A stretch of DNA of 64,000 nucleotides. It comes from Polyangium sp. y55x31 (GTDB taxonomy: Bacteria > Myxococcota_A > Polyangia > Polyangiales > Polyangiaceae). Below the pieces are notes generated by a model. It did no database searches. It was not told the origin of the DNA and saw only the letters and a list, made by a program, of their open reading frames with translations. Below are positions 34,809 through 43,691 of the stretch, in pieces. Each line of letters starts with the position of its first letter. Position 1 is the stretch's first letter. The stretch lies in contig NZ_JARZHG010000001.1 in the NCBI RefSeq assembly GCF_029946505.1, positions 124,001 to 188,000 on the forward strand. Reading direction: 5' to 3'. Position numbers and translations under genes: made by a program.

Positions 34809-37800
34809 CAACGACCTCCTCGAGCTCCTCGAGCTCCCGCCGGAGCGCATCTTCGATGGACGAGCCGTTCACGGCAGGCGCTGCGGCGGGTTTGTCCACG
34901 ATGGCGGCTGCGACGGGTGTCGCCTCGCGGCGTGGCTCCGGAGCGGGAGCTGGGCGGAGCCGCCCGAGCAGGAACTCGGTCAATGCATTCGCCGTCGGAT
35001 ACGTCCACACGATCGTGGCGGGCATGGATTGGCCGGTGCTCGCTTCCAGCCGATTTCTGAGCTCCAGGCCGATGAGGCTATCGACGCCGAGCGCGCGGAA
35101 GGGCGTGCTCGGATCCAGCTTGGCCGGGTCCATGCGGAGCACGTGCCCGACGTGCTCGAGGACATGGGCGCAGACGAGCAGGCGGGCTTTTTCGGGCTCC
35201 GCGCCGCGAATCGATCCGACGAGGTCCAGATCCGAGGCGCGCGAATCCGTTCGGGTGCTGTCCGCGAAGAGCGCACCGAGATAGGGCCATCCGACCGCGG
35301 TCGGATAAAAATCGGCCCATTGGCGCACGTCGATCGGGCACGGAGCCACGTGCGGGATCCCGGCCGCCGCGACCCGCGCGAAGATGGCGTGACCCGCGCG
35401 CGCGTCGATGAGGCCGAGCCCGCGGCCTTCGAGCCGCGCTCCGCGATTGTCGGACGCGGCGGCGAGCCCGATCCCCGCGAAAGGCCCCCAGGCGATGGAC
35501 GATGTCGGCAAGCCGAGGCTCCGGCGATGATGCGCGAGCGCATCGAGGAACGCATTGGCGGCGGTATAATTCGCCTGACCGGGGCTGCCGAGGAGCGTCA
35601 TCGCCGAGCTGTAAAGCACGAAGAAATCGAGCTTCATGTCTCGCGTGAGCGCGTCGAGGTGGACCGCGCCGGCGACCTTCGGGCCGAACACGCCGCGAGC
35701 GCGCGTGATGGATTGATCGGGGATCATCCCATCGTCGAGCACCATGGCTGCGTGCACCACGCCCTTCAAGGGGAAGGCTGCGGGCAGGGACGCAACGACA
35801 GCCGCGAGCGCCGCGCGGTCCGACACGTCGACCTGCGCCACCGTCACCTCGGCCCCAAGGCGCCGCATCGCTTCGATGGCCTCGCGTTGCGCGTCGTTTT
35901 GCGGGCCGCGTCGACCGACGAGCACGAGGTGACCCGCCCCTCGTTCGGCCATCCACGAAGCGAGCGACAGCCCGAGCCCGCCGAGGCCGCCCGTGATGAG
36001 GTAACTGCCTGTCTTTTTCAACAGCGTCGCCTGCGCGTCCCCCGTCACCTTCACGGTCGGCTTCGTGGATTCGTCGACCCGCAGGACGAGCTTGCCCGTA
36101 TGCTTGCCGCCGCGCATCTCCCAGAACGCTTCTTGCGCGCGGGACAGCGGGAACGTTCGATGGGGAAGCGGCCGGATCTCGCCCCTGCGGACATGTTCGA
36201 GGATCTCCAGGAAGAGCTCGCGAACGAGCTCCGGGCGCCTGTCGATCATCGTCCCGAGATCGACGAACGAGAACGTGAGCCCCTTCAGAAACGGCTTCAA
36301 GCCGATTCGATGATTCGCCTGGTAGTCCCGCCTGCCGAGCTCGACGAAGCGGCCCCCTTCACGCAAGAGATCGAGGCTCTTCTCCAGGAATGGTCCACCG
36401 AGCGAATTGAGGACGACGTCCACGCCCTCGCCCCCCGTGAACCGCAGCACGTCCTCCACGAAACGATCCGAGCGAGAATCCGTGACGAAACGGACTCCCT
36501 GCGAGCGCAGCCACGCGCATTTTTCCTCGGTGCCCGCCGTGGCGATGATCTCGGCGCCTGCGTGACGGGCCCACGCGAGCGCCGCCATTCCGACGCCGCC
36601 CGCGGCCGAATGGATGAGCACACGCTCGCCTGCCCGGAGCTTGGCGACACGGCAGAGCGAATGGTAGGCCGTCAAGTGCGCAATGGGGAGCGTGACCGCG
36701 TCCTCGGCCGCGAGGTCCTCGGGCAGCGGGAAGGTCAATACGGCGGAGGAGAGCACGTGCGTCGCAAAGCCCGAGAAGCCCACGGCGATCACGCGTTGCC
36801 CTTCGTGGAGCCCCGTGACGCCCGGACCGAGCCGCGCGACCCTCCCGACGCATTCGAGCCCCATGTTCGTCCTGCGCCCCTCCACCGCGGGGATCTCGCC
36901 GAGCACCGAGAGGACATCGCGGAAATTGATCCCCGCGACCTCGACCTCAATCTCGACCTCTCGCTCCCCCGGCGGCGTCCGCTCGAAAGGCGCGAGGTGA
37001 ATCCCGTCGAGCACCCCAGGACGGTCGTTCGCGAGGCGATACGGCCGATCGCCGGCAGGCTCCACGCGCGCGGGGCTCGTCTCCGGCAGGGGCGCATGCT
37101 CCAGCCGAGCCACGTAACGGGCCGAGCCGCGCAGCGCGATCTGATCCTCGTCCGTGTCCGACAGCAGAAGCGAAATCAGAGATTGCACCTCCACGGGGCT
37201 CCCGGGATCGCCGATGTCCACGCGGAGCGGGCGCAGGTTCGGGTGCTCCATCCGGATCGTCCCGCCGAGCCCCCATGCAAGCGCCTGCTCGGGGCAAACG
37301 CGCGTGGCGTCGTGGACCGATTGGGATCGCTGCGTCACGAGCACGAGCCGGGGCGGATCCCGGAGCGGGCGCGCGGCGAGCGATTGCGCGACGTGCAGCG
37401 CCCCGGCAAAACCCCGCTGGCCTGCCTCGGCGAGCGGATCCGCCAAAGGCTCGTCGATCGCGGGCGCGTCGAGTCCCCACGCGCAGATCACGCCACGGAG
37501 CGGCGAAGGCGCGCGAAGGGAATCCGCGATCGTTCGCTCCACGGCGTGACGATCGAGCGGATCGATCCCGCCTTTGCGATCGTCGGAGCGGCCGAGCACG
37601 ACCTCCACGTCACCTCCCGCCGACGCGAGCTCGGCGGCGATCGCGTCCGCGAATTCCTTCTGGTCCGAAAGCACGAGCCAGCGCCCCGGCGCGGCTTTCG
37701 CAGGAGGCCGCGGAGCCTCCTCGAAACCTCGCCACGCGACGCCGAGCAGCCATTTCGACCACGGCTCCACCCGCGCGGTCGCGCCGCGCCCGAGGGGCTC

Positions 37801-40800
37801 GAGGTGCAATCCATCGATGCGCCCGACGAGCGCGCCGCTCTCCTCCCAGATACAGAGGTCGGCGACGATCCCGGGCGCCCCACGGCGCGCGGAGACCGTC
37901 GCCTCGCACCACACGAGCTCACGCTTCGACGCCGGGCGAAACCCGTGCACCCGATCGATCTTCACGGGCACGAGGGGCCCCGCGGGGACGGGCGCGTCCG
38001 CTGGCTCGGCGGCGAACAGCACATGAATGCATGCATCGAGCAGCGCGGGGTGGATCAGGAAAGCGCTGGCCCCCGAGGCGGCGTCGGGCAGCGCGACCTG
38101 CCCGAGCGCATGCCTGCCCTCGGCGTCGCGGAAGAGCCGCCGCAGGCCGCGGAATGCGGGGCCATAACGATGACCCCTCTCCGAAAAGCTCTCGTAATGC
38201 GCGTCGACCGACCGCTCGCGGACGCAGCGCGCCCTCGCCTCGTCGAGCCGCGGGGCGCCGTCGCCCGCACCCTCGTTTTCAGGCGCCGGCCCGACGCGCG
38301 CCGAAACCAGCTCTCGCCACGGCTCCGCCTCGGGCCCCGCCGAGCCTTGCCGCTCGGCGATGCTCAGCCGGAAATTCGACGGGCCCGCCTCCTCCAGCGT
38401 GATCTGGACGAGCGCCGGCGTGGCGTCCGTCAAGACGAGCGCCTGCCGGAGCTCGATTTCCTCGATCGAAACGCCCCGATCACGGAGCACCTCCCGCGCC
38501 GCGGCGAGCCCCATCTCGACGTACCCCGCGCCCGGGAAGACGCAGCTCTCCTCCACGCAATGGTCGCGCAGCCAGGGGAGCGCCTCGGACGACAACTCCT
38601 GCTCCCAGAAGACCGTACCCTTCGGCACGGACATGCGGAACGGCGCCCCGAGAAGCGGATGACCCAACGTCGCGCCCGCGCGAGCGACCGCCGTGCTCCT
38701 CGCGCTCGGCACGTTCAGCCAGTATCGCTCCCGCTGGAATGGATACGTCGGCAGCGGCGCCCGCTGCGCGCCGCGGAACATCCTGGCATGCTGGAGCGCG
38801 ACGCCGCTCGTGAAGAGCTCGGCCCACGACGACAGCACGCGCGCAAGCGTGCCATGCTCGCGCCGCAACGTGTTCACGATCAGGCCGGATACACCCGCGG
38901 CTTCCAGATTCGCCTGCAGCGGGATGGCGAGCAGCGGGTGGGGATTCACCTCGATGAAGACGCGGTGGCCGTCCGCGATCAGCCGCTCCGTGGCGTCCGC
39001 GAACCGGACCATCTTCCGGAGATTCTGGTACCAGTATTCCTCGTCGAGCGCCGGCCCCTCGAGCTTGTCGCCGGTGACCGTCGAATAGAACGAGATGCTC
39101 GGCGTCTTCGGGGCGAGCCCTCCGAGGATCTGCGAGAGCTCGCCCTGCATCACCTCCATTTGCGCGTAATGGGTCGCCACGTTGAAGTGGAGCTTTCGCA
39201 CGAAGATCTGCTCGTCCGAGAGCTCACGCACGAGCTCCTCGACGGCGTCGGGATCGCCGGACACCGAGGTCGCCCTCGGCCCATTGACGGCCGCCACCTC
39301 GATCCGACCGCCGAAGCGGGCGAGCCTCTGCGAGAGCTCCTCGCGCGAAAGCTCCGTCGTCGCCATCGCGCCGGTGCCCAGAAACCTCGTGAGCGCGCGG
39401 CTGCGACGCCCGACGACCCGCGCCGCGTCCTCGAGCGACAGCGCGCCGGACACGTACGCCGCCGCGATCTCTCCCTGGCTATGGCCCACGACGGCGTCCG
39501 GCTCGACCCCGAGCGAGCGCCAGAGCGCGGCGAGCGACACCATCATCGCGAAAAGGACGGGCTGCACCACGTCCAGCCGATCGAGCGTCGGCGCCCCCGG
39601 CTCGGCGCGCAGGACCGAAAGGATCGAGAAATCCGTATGCGGCGCGAGGGCGCGCTCGCACTGCTCCATCTGCGCGCGAAAGACCGCCGAGCTCTCGAGG
39701 AGCGGGAGCGCCATCCCCACCCATTGCGAGCCCTGACCCGGGAATACGAAGACGACCTTTCCGAGCGGCTTCGTTCGGCCCTCGACGACCTCCTCGACGC
39801 GCTGCCCGTTCGACAGCGCCTGGAGCGCGTCGAGCGCCGCCTCGCGCTCGCGCGCGACGACCACCGCGCGGCGCTCGAAATGCGTGCGCGTCGTGGCCAG
39901 GGAATGGGCCACGTCTCGGAGATCGAGCTCCGCGTGCGACGACAGGTGCGAAAACAGCCGAGCGGCCTGCGCGCGCAACGCCGGCTCGGTCTTGCCGGAA
40001 AGCACGAGGGGGATGGGCGGTGTCGGCGCCGCCGGAGCGCGCGCGTCGAGCGCCTTGTTCTGAAGGGCCCCGAGCGTCTCGGCGAGATCCGGTCGGAGCA
40101 CGTCGAGGCCCCGCGCATGTCGGAATACCTCGGAGAAGCGCGGATCGAAGCCTGCCTGGAACAGCGCGCCGAGGCTCTTCAGCAGGCTCGCACGCTCGTC
40201 CTCGTACCGGAAGCAGGACGGGAGCGCCGACGCGCGCGCCTCGATCGATTGAATGGTCCGCTCGATCGGCTTGAGCAGCACCGGGTGCGGCCCGAGCTCG
40301 AGGAATACGGCCGGGCCTTCCGAGGCAATGGCCGCAATGGCTCTCTCGAAGAGGACCGTGTTCCTCAGGTTTTTCGCCCAATATTCGGGCGAGCACTCCG
40401 CGCCGTCGAGCCACCCATCGAGCGCGGTCGAGCGGAACCGCACCCTCGCCGCGTGGGGCATGATCCCGACCAGGCTCGCGCGGAGCGGATCGAGCAGCGG
40501 GTCCATTTGCGGACCGTGCGCCGCAAACCCCATTTTCACGCGCTGGCACACGATGCCTCGTGCAGAAAGGCGCGCCTCCGCCCGTTCGAGGTCCTCGATC
40601 GCGCCGGAGAGCGCGACCGACCGCGGCCCATTCACGGCCGCCAGCGCGAGCCCCTCCGCGTCTCTCAGGACCGCCTCGAGCGTTTGATCCGCCGGAAGGA
40701 CGACGGAGAGCACCCCACCCCGCCCGGCGACCGTGCCAATCCATCGGCTTCGCTCGGCGATCACGCGCACGGCGTCGTCGAGCGAGAGCACGCCGGCCAG

Positions 40801-42999
40801 GTACGCGGCCGTCACCTCGCCCATGCTATGGCCCACGACGACATCGGGCTCGATGCCCCAGGAACGCCACAACGCCGCGAGCGCGACGGATACGCCGAAC
40901 ATCACGGCCTGGACGACCTCCGGCGCGTCGAGGCGTGAGTCCGCCTCGTTCGCGAGGAGCTCCCCGAGGATGGTGAAGCCTCGATGCGCGGAGAGCGCTC
41001 GATCACAAGCCTCGATTTCAGCGCGGAACACGGGCTCCGTCGCGACGAGAGATCGGGCCATGCCCACCCATTGCCCACCGTGCCCAGGACAAACGAATAC
41101 GAGCCGCGGACGCGGCGCCGCGGGCTCTTTCGCGCCGAGCCCCTCGGAAAGCAGGTTCGACAACCCCGTGACGAGCTCCTCGCGCGAGCTCGCCGCGACG
41201 GCCCCGCGGTAGGCACCGCGCGGGCCGCGCTCCGTCACGCTGCGGCAGAGGCCCTCCACTTCGGCGAAGCTGACGAGCTGGCTCGCACAATCGAGCGCGT
41301 CGAGGACGCTGCGCCGGAGGGACCGCGCGTCATGGGCAGCGAGCGCGAGCAGGAGACCATTGCTCCCGGGCGCCGCCTCGAGGATGGCGTGACAGTTCGT
41401 GCCCCCGAAACCGAACGAGCTCACGCCCGCACGAGGAATCGCTTCATGCCGAGGCCAGGCTTCGAGCTTGGTCTGCACGGCGACACGGAGCGCGTCGAAG
41501 GGAATGTGGGGATTCGGCCGCTCGTAGTTCAGGCTCGGCGGCAACATCCGGTTGCGGAGCGAAAGCGCAACCTTCATGAGCCCCGCGACGCCCGCAGCAG
41601 CCTCGAGGTGCCCGAAGTTCGTCTTGATCGATCCGATGCGAACCGGTCGATCCGCGGGGCGGCTCGCGCCCAGGATCGCGCCGATGGCCCCAGCTTCGAT
41701 CGGATCGCCGAGGATCGTGCCCGGGCCGTGTGTCTCGATGTAATCGATCGACTCGGCGTCCACGCCCGCCTCGACGAGCGCGCGGCGGAGCATCGCTTCC
41801 TGCGCCTTCGGGTTCGGCGCCGTGAGGCCGTTGGAGAACCCGTCGTTGTTCGTCGCGCTCCCGCGAATGACGCAATAGATCGGATCGCCGTCCGCGATGG
41901 CCTGGCGAAGCGGCTTCAAAAGGAGGAGCCCGCCGCCTTCTCCGCGAACGTAGCCGTTGGCATCCGCGTCGAATGCACGACATTGCCCCGCGGGGTTCAT
42001 CGCGCCGAGCTTCGTCATCGCGACCGTGCTGTGCGGTGACGAAATGATGTGAACGCCGCCCGCGAGGGCCATCGTCGACTCGCCGAGCCGCAGGCTCTGG
42101 CACGCGAGATGGATCGCCATGAGCGAGGAGGAGCACGCCGTGTTCACCGTCAAGCTCGGCCCCTCGAGCCCGAGCGTATAACTCACGCGGGCCGAGATGA
42201 TCGACGTGTCCTGCCCCGTCGCGGTATGCTGCTCGATGACCTCCGGATTGCCGTTCGTGAGCCTCGCATAATCGCTCCACATGGCTCCAACGAACACGCC
42301 GATCGCGCGCCCGCACAAGGCGGCGGGATCCATCCGCGCGTCCTCGATGGCCTCCCAGGCCAGCTCCAGCACGATGCGCTGCTGCGGATCCATGTGCTCG
42401 CCTTCGCGGCGAGAAATGCTGAAGAACGGCGCGTCGAATTGTTCGATTCCGTCGACGAAGCCGCCCCAGCGCGTGCTCATCTTGCCGGGCTTCTTGAGGT
42501 CCTCGTCGAAGAACGCCTCGATATCCCACCGCTCCGGCGGGACCTCCCGGATGCCGTGCCGTCCCTCCCGCAAGAGCTTCCAGAGCTCGGCCGGCGAGGA
42601 CACGCCGCCGGGCAGACGGCAGGCCATACCGATGATGGCAATCGGCTCGTTGAGCTCCGCGTGCGTGGGCTCCGCAGGCTTTTCGTCCAGGCGAGCGGGC
42701 ACGACGGCCCCCGCCGAGAACGACGTCGCGGCATATCGCGACAGCGCCTCGATTGTCGGATATTCCCACGCCGCCGTGGGGAGGAGCGGGCGCCCGATGT
42801 GCGACGACAGGCGAGCCACGAGGGCCGTCAACGGCGCGGACTCGAGCCCGAGCTCGCGGAAGCGCCGTTCCCTTCCAATGGCGTCGGGCGACAGGCCGAG
42901 CAATCGCCCCACTTCCACCTGGAGCCACACGCACAATGATTCTTGATTCGAGGACGCGGGCGCTTTCACGCTCGCACCGAGACCGGTATCCTTATCCAT
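34801..42999 (-). CDS. PKS A, loading plus first extension (ACP-KS-AT-AT-DH-ER-KR-ACP)
   Basis: A 2732-residue initiating polyketide synthase, first gene of the operon. Domains in order: loading ACP with Ser54 in LGLES; KS about 118-545 with Cys289 in TACSSS; AT1 about 630-940 with Ser725 in GHSMGE; AT2 about 1085-1390 with Ser1174 in GHSQGE; DH with His1480 in HCVEESCVFP and a later LLDACIH; ER about 1997-2300 (GINFRDVL, AAGGVG near 2130); B-type KR about 2330-2520 (VLDDG, NYTAAN); ACP Ser2641 in LGVDSL; and an acidic C-terminal docking tail. The order ACP-KS-AT-AT is that of fused loading/first-extension modules described in myxobacteria (stigmatellin StiA and myxothiazol MtaB type). There, one AT loads the starter and the other the extender. 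AT1 carries the unusual PGHGGQW and FAAH, and AT2 carries VATH, so neither AT has a standard specificity signature. The full reductive loop predicts a saturated first extension. No strong ribosome site precedes ATG 42999. Confidence 0.96.
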   Translation of the reverse strand: MDKDTGLGASVKAPASSNQESLCVWLQVEVGRLLGLSPDAIGRERRFRELGLESAPLTALVARLSSHIGRPLLPTAAWEYPTIEALSRYAATSFSAGAVVPARLDEKPAEPTHAELNEPIAIIGMACRLPGGVSSPAELWKLLREGRHGIREVPPERWDIEAFFDEDLKKPGKMSTRWGGFVDGIEQFDAPFFSISRREGEHMDPQQRIVLELAWEAIEDARMDPAALCGRAIGVFVGAMWSDYARLTNGNPEVIEQHTATGQDTSIISARVSYTLGLEGPSLTVNTACSSSLMAIHLACQSLRLGESTMALAGGVHIISSPHSTVAMTKLGAMNPAGQCRAFDADANGYVRGEGGGLLLLKPLRQAIADGDPIYCVIRGSATNNDGFSNGLTAPNPKAQEAMLRRALVEAGVDAESIDYIETHGPGTILGDPIEAGAIGAILGASRPADRPVRIGSIKTNFGHLEAAAGVAGLMKVALSLRNRMLPPSLNYERPNPHIPFDALRVAVQTKLEAWPRHEAIPRAGVSSFGFGGTNCHAILEAAPGSNGLLLALAAHDARSLRRSVLDALDCASQLVSFAEVEGLCRSVTERGPRGAYRGAVAASSREELVTGLSNLLSEGLGAKEPAAPRPRLVFVCPGHGGQWVGMARSLVATEPVFRAEIEACDRALSAHRGFTILGELLANEADSRLDAPEVVQAVMFGVSVALAALWRSWGIEPDVVVGHSMGEVTAAYLAGVLSLDDAVRVIAERSRWIGTVAGRGGVLSVVLPADQTLEAVLRDAEGLALAAVNGPRSVALSGAIEDLERAEARLSARGIVCQRVKMGFAAHGPQMDPLLDPLRASLVGIMPHAARVRFRSTALDGWLDGAECSPEYWAKNLRNTVLFERAIAAIASEGPAVFLELGPHPVLLKPIERTIQSIEARASALPSCFRYEDERASLLKSLGALFQAGFDPRFSEVFRHARGLDVLRPDLAETLGALQNKALDARAPAAPTPPIPLVLSGKTEPALRAQAARLFSHLSSHAELDLRDVAHSLATTRTHFERRAVVVAREREAALDALQALSNGQRVEEVVEGRTKPLGKVVFVFPGQGSQWVGMALPLLESSAVFRAQMEQCERALAPHTDFSILSVLRAEPGAPTLDRLDVVQPVLFAMMVSLAALWRSLGVEPDAVVGHSQGEIAAAYVSGALSLEDAARVVGRRSRALTRFLGTGAMATTELSREELSQRLARFGGRIEVAAVNGPRATSVSGDPDAVEELVRELSDEQIFVRKLHFNVATHYAQMEVMQGELSQILGGLAPKTPSISFYSTVTGDKLEGPALDEEYWYQNLRKMVRFADATERLIADGHRVFIEVNPHPLLAIPLQANLEAAGVSGLIVNTLRREHGTLARVLSSWAELFTSGVALQHARMFRGAQRAPLPTYPFQRERYWLNVPSARSTAVARAGATLGHPLLGAPFRMSVPKGTVFWEQELSSEALPWLRDHCVEESCVFPGAGYVEMGLAAAREVLRDRGVSIEEIELRQALVLTDATPALVQITLEEAGPSNFRLSIAERQGSAGPEAEPWRELVSARVGPAPENEGAGDGAPRLDEARARCVRERSVDAHYESFSERGHRYGPAFRGLRRLFRDAEGRHALGQVALPDAASGASAFLIHPALLDACIHVLFAAEPADAPVPAGPLVPVKIDRVHGFRPASKRELVWCEATVSARRGAPGIVADLCIWEESGALVGRIDGLHLEPLGRGATARVEPWSKWLLGVAWRGFEEAPRPPAKAAPGRWLVLSDQKEFADAIAAELASAGGDVEVVLGRSDDRKGGIDPLDRHAVERTIADSLRAPSPLRGVICAWGLDAPAIDEPLADPLAEAGQRGFAGALHVAQSLAARPLRDPPRLVLVTQRSQSVHDATRVCPEQALAWGLGGTIRMEHPNLRPLRVDIGDPGSPVEVQSLISLLLSDTDEDQIALRGSARYVARLEHAPLPETSPARVEPAGDRPYRLANDRPGVLDGIHLAPFERTPPGEREVEIEVEVAGINFRDVLSVLGEIPAVEGRRTNMGLECVGRVARLGPGVTGLHEGQRVIAVGFSGFATHVLSSAVLTFPLPEDLAAEDAVTLPIAHLTAYHSLCRVAKLRAGERVLIHSAAGGVGMAALAWARHAGAEIIATAGTEEKCAWLRSQGVRFVTDSRSDRFVEDVLRFTGGEGVDVVLNSLGGPFLEKSLDLLREGGRFVELGRRDYQANHRIGLKPFLKGLTFSFVDLGTMIDRRPELVRELFLEILEHVRRGEIRPLPHRTFPLSRAQEAFWEMRGGKHTGKLVLRVDESTKPTVKVTGDAQATLLKKTGSYLITGGLGGLGLSLASWMAERGAGHLVLVGRRGPQNDAQREAIEAMRRLGAEVTVAQVDVSDRAALAAVVASLPAAFPLKGVVHAAMVLDDGMIPDQSITRARGVFGPKVAGAVHLDALTRDMKLDFFVLYSSAMTLLGSPGQANYTAANAFLDALAHHRRSLGLPTSSIAWGPFAGIGLAAASDNRGARLEGRGLGLIDARAGHAIFARVAAAGIPHVAPCPIDVRQWADFYPTAVGWPYLGALFADSTRTDSRASDLDLVGSIRGAEPEKARLLVCAHVLEHVGHVLRMDPAKLDPSTPFRALGVDSLIGLELRNRLEASTGQSMPATIVWTYPTANALTEFLLGRLRPAPAPEPRREATPVAAAIVDKPAAAPAVNGSSIEDALRRELEELEEVVGG
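34815..34820 (-). promoter_or_regulatory. Ribosome binding site that sets the GTG start of PKS B
   Basis: AGGAGG on the minus strand inside the last codons of PKS A, 6 nt before GTG 34808. It is the only strong Shine-Dalgarno match near the start of PKS B, and so supports GTG over the upstream in-frame ATG at 34850. The arrangement implies that PKS B translation is coupled to termination of PKS A. Confidence 0.75.
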
Positions 43000-43073
43000 G
43001 ATCGATGTAAGACCGGCCCACCGGCGTCGGTCACTCTCACCCGCTCCAAAGCCTAATAGAGAGCAAGGGCACC

Positions 43074-43085
43074 GTGCTGTAGCAC
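43074..43085. promoter_or_regulatory. Short palindrome upstream of PKS A
   Basis: GTGCT-GT-AGCAC is a 5-bp perfect dyad centred about 80 bp before the PKS A start codon, in the expected promoter or leader zone. It is short and could be chance in GC-rich DNA; an operator role is inference only. Confidence 0.25.
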
Positions 43086-43438
43086 GCTACACCTCTCGTG
43101 TGCAAGAGGCTTTCGACGACGCCCGCGGCGCACACAAAGCTCGTTGAATGGGAGAAGCCGCGTCGCCAATGTCCTCCAGTGTATCCGGACGAGCGTCGCG
43201 CGCGTCCATCACGTTCGCCTTGACATGCGCGCCCACCTGTGTGTGCCTCGGCGGTTCTTATTGGCAAACCACGCCGCGCCGAGCGTGTTCACGCCCGGCG
43301 CGGCCGCGCTCCTCCACGCGGGAGGGTCAGCCAGCGGAGCGGCGCGCCGGGCCCCGCGACGGCGATCTCGCGTCTCGCACGTGAACAAGCAGGAATTCGC
43401 CACCTAGAACCATCAAAATAACCAAGGATTGCCATTTT

Positions 43439-43471
43439 GCGTAATCTTGCACACCAGAACCGGGATTACGC
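43439..43471. promoter_or_regulatory. 8-bp inverted repeat, candidate operator
   Basis: GCGTAATC (43439-43446) and GATTACGC (43464-43471) are perfect inverted copies separated by 17 bp, so the centres of the two arms are 25 bp apart. The dyad lies in the A+T-rich core of the divergent region, where a regulator could control both directions. No protein partner is identifiable and no regulator gene is present in the window. Confidence 0.4.
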
Positions 43472-43568
43472 TGGACGTGACGCGCCGTTACTGATACGAG
43501 TTGATGTACTGCAAGATTTTTAACAGAGAAGCACCGGTTCATCGAGCATGATAGATGCGGGGAGGGGT

Positions 43569-43584
43569 CGGCTCGCAAGAGCCG
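43569..43584 (+). other. Leader hairpin 1 upstream of small basic gene
   Basis: CGGCTC-GCAA-GAGCCG forms a 6-bp perfect stem with a GNRA-type tetraloop (GCAA), followed by a further copy of GGCTCGC. It lies about 110 nt before the ATG at 43692, in the probable 5' leader. Confidence 0.4.
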
Positions 43585-43596
43585 GCTCGCATCACC

Positions 43597-43619
43597 CCGA
43601 TGGGGCGAACGCCCCTCGG
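43597..43619 (+). other. Leader hairpin 2 upstream of small basic gene
   Basis: CCGA-T-GGGGC-GAAC-GCCCC-TCGG forms a 9-bp stem with one bulged T and a GAAC loop. It lies 12 nt after leader hairpin 1 and 72 nt before the ATG at 43692. No poly-T tract follows, so it looks more like a structured leader than a terminator. Confidence 0.4.
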
Positions 43620-43691
43620 TGCGATTCTGATGAAGATCATTCTTGGGCGGGCACTTTTCGTCAATCGAGGAGTACCCCTGTCGGAGGCAGC

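Larger units (their letters stand above)
43000..43691. promoter_or_regulatory. Divergent intergenic region between PKS operon and plus-strand genes
   Basis: About 690 bp without a convincing gene. It must hold the promoter for the PKS operon (leftward) and for the small basic genes (rightward). The part from 43400 to 43550 is clearly richer in A+T than the coding DNA on either side and contains an 8-bp dyad. The part next to PKS A holds a 12-bp palindrome. The part next to the rightward gene holds two hairpins. No confident -35/-10 pair, sigma-54 site or transcription-factor consensus was recognised. Short open frames here lack ribosome sites and conserved features. Confidence 0.6.

Noticed and set aside
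22-43000. Very long open frames on the plus strand opposite the PKS genes (for example 11364-17825 and 35029-40938)
   Set aside because: They are antisense shadows of high-GC coding DNA. Their translations are dominated by Arg, Glu, His and Ala with no recognisable domain, and the minus-strand frames give full PKS domains.
43144-43421. Possible small genes in the divergent region (43144-43407, 43148-43384 and others)
   Set aside because: Overlapping frames on both strands, no ribosome sites, Arg/Ala-rich composition typical of chance frames in GC-rich DNA.
43381-43560. Sigma-70 or sigma-54 promoter in the divergent region
   Set aside because: No hexamer pair with acceptable match and spacing was found on either strand; only an A+T-rich patch can be reported.
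43548-43691. Upstream extension of the first small basic gene to 43548
   Set aside because: The extension covers two hairpins, has no ribosome site and unrelated composition. ATG 43692 has a good GGAGG.
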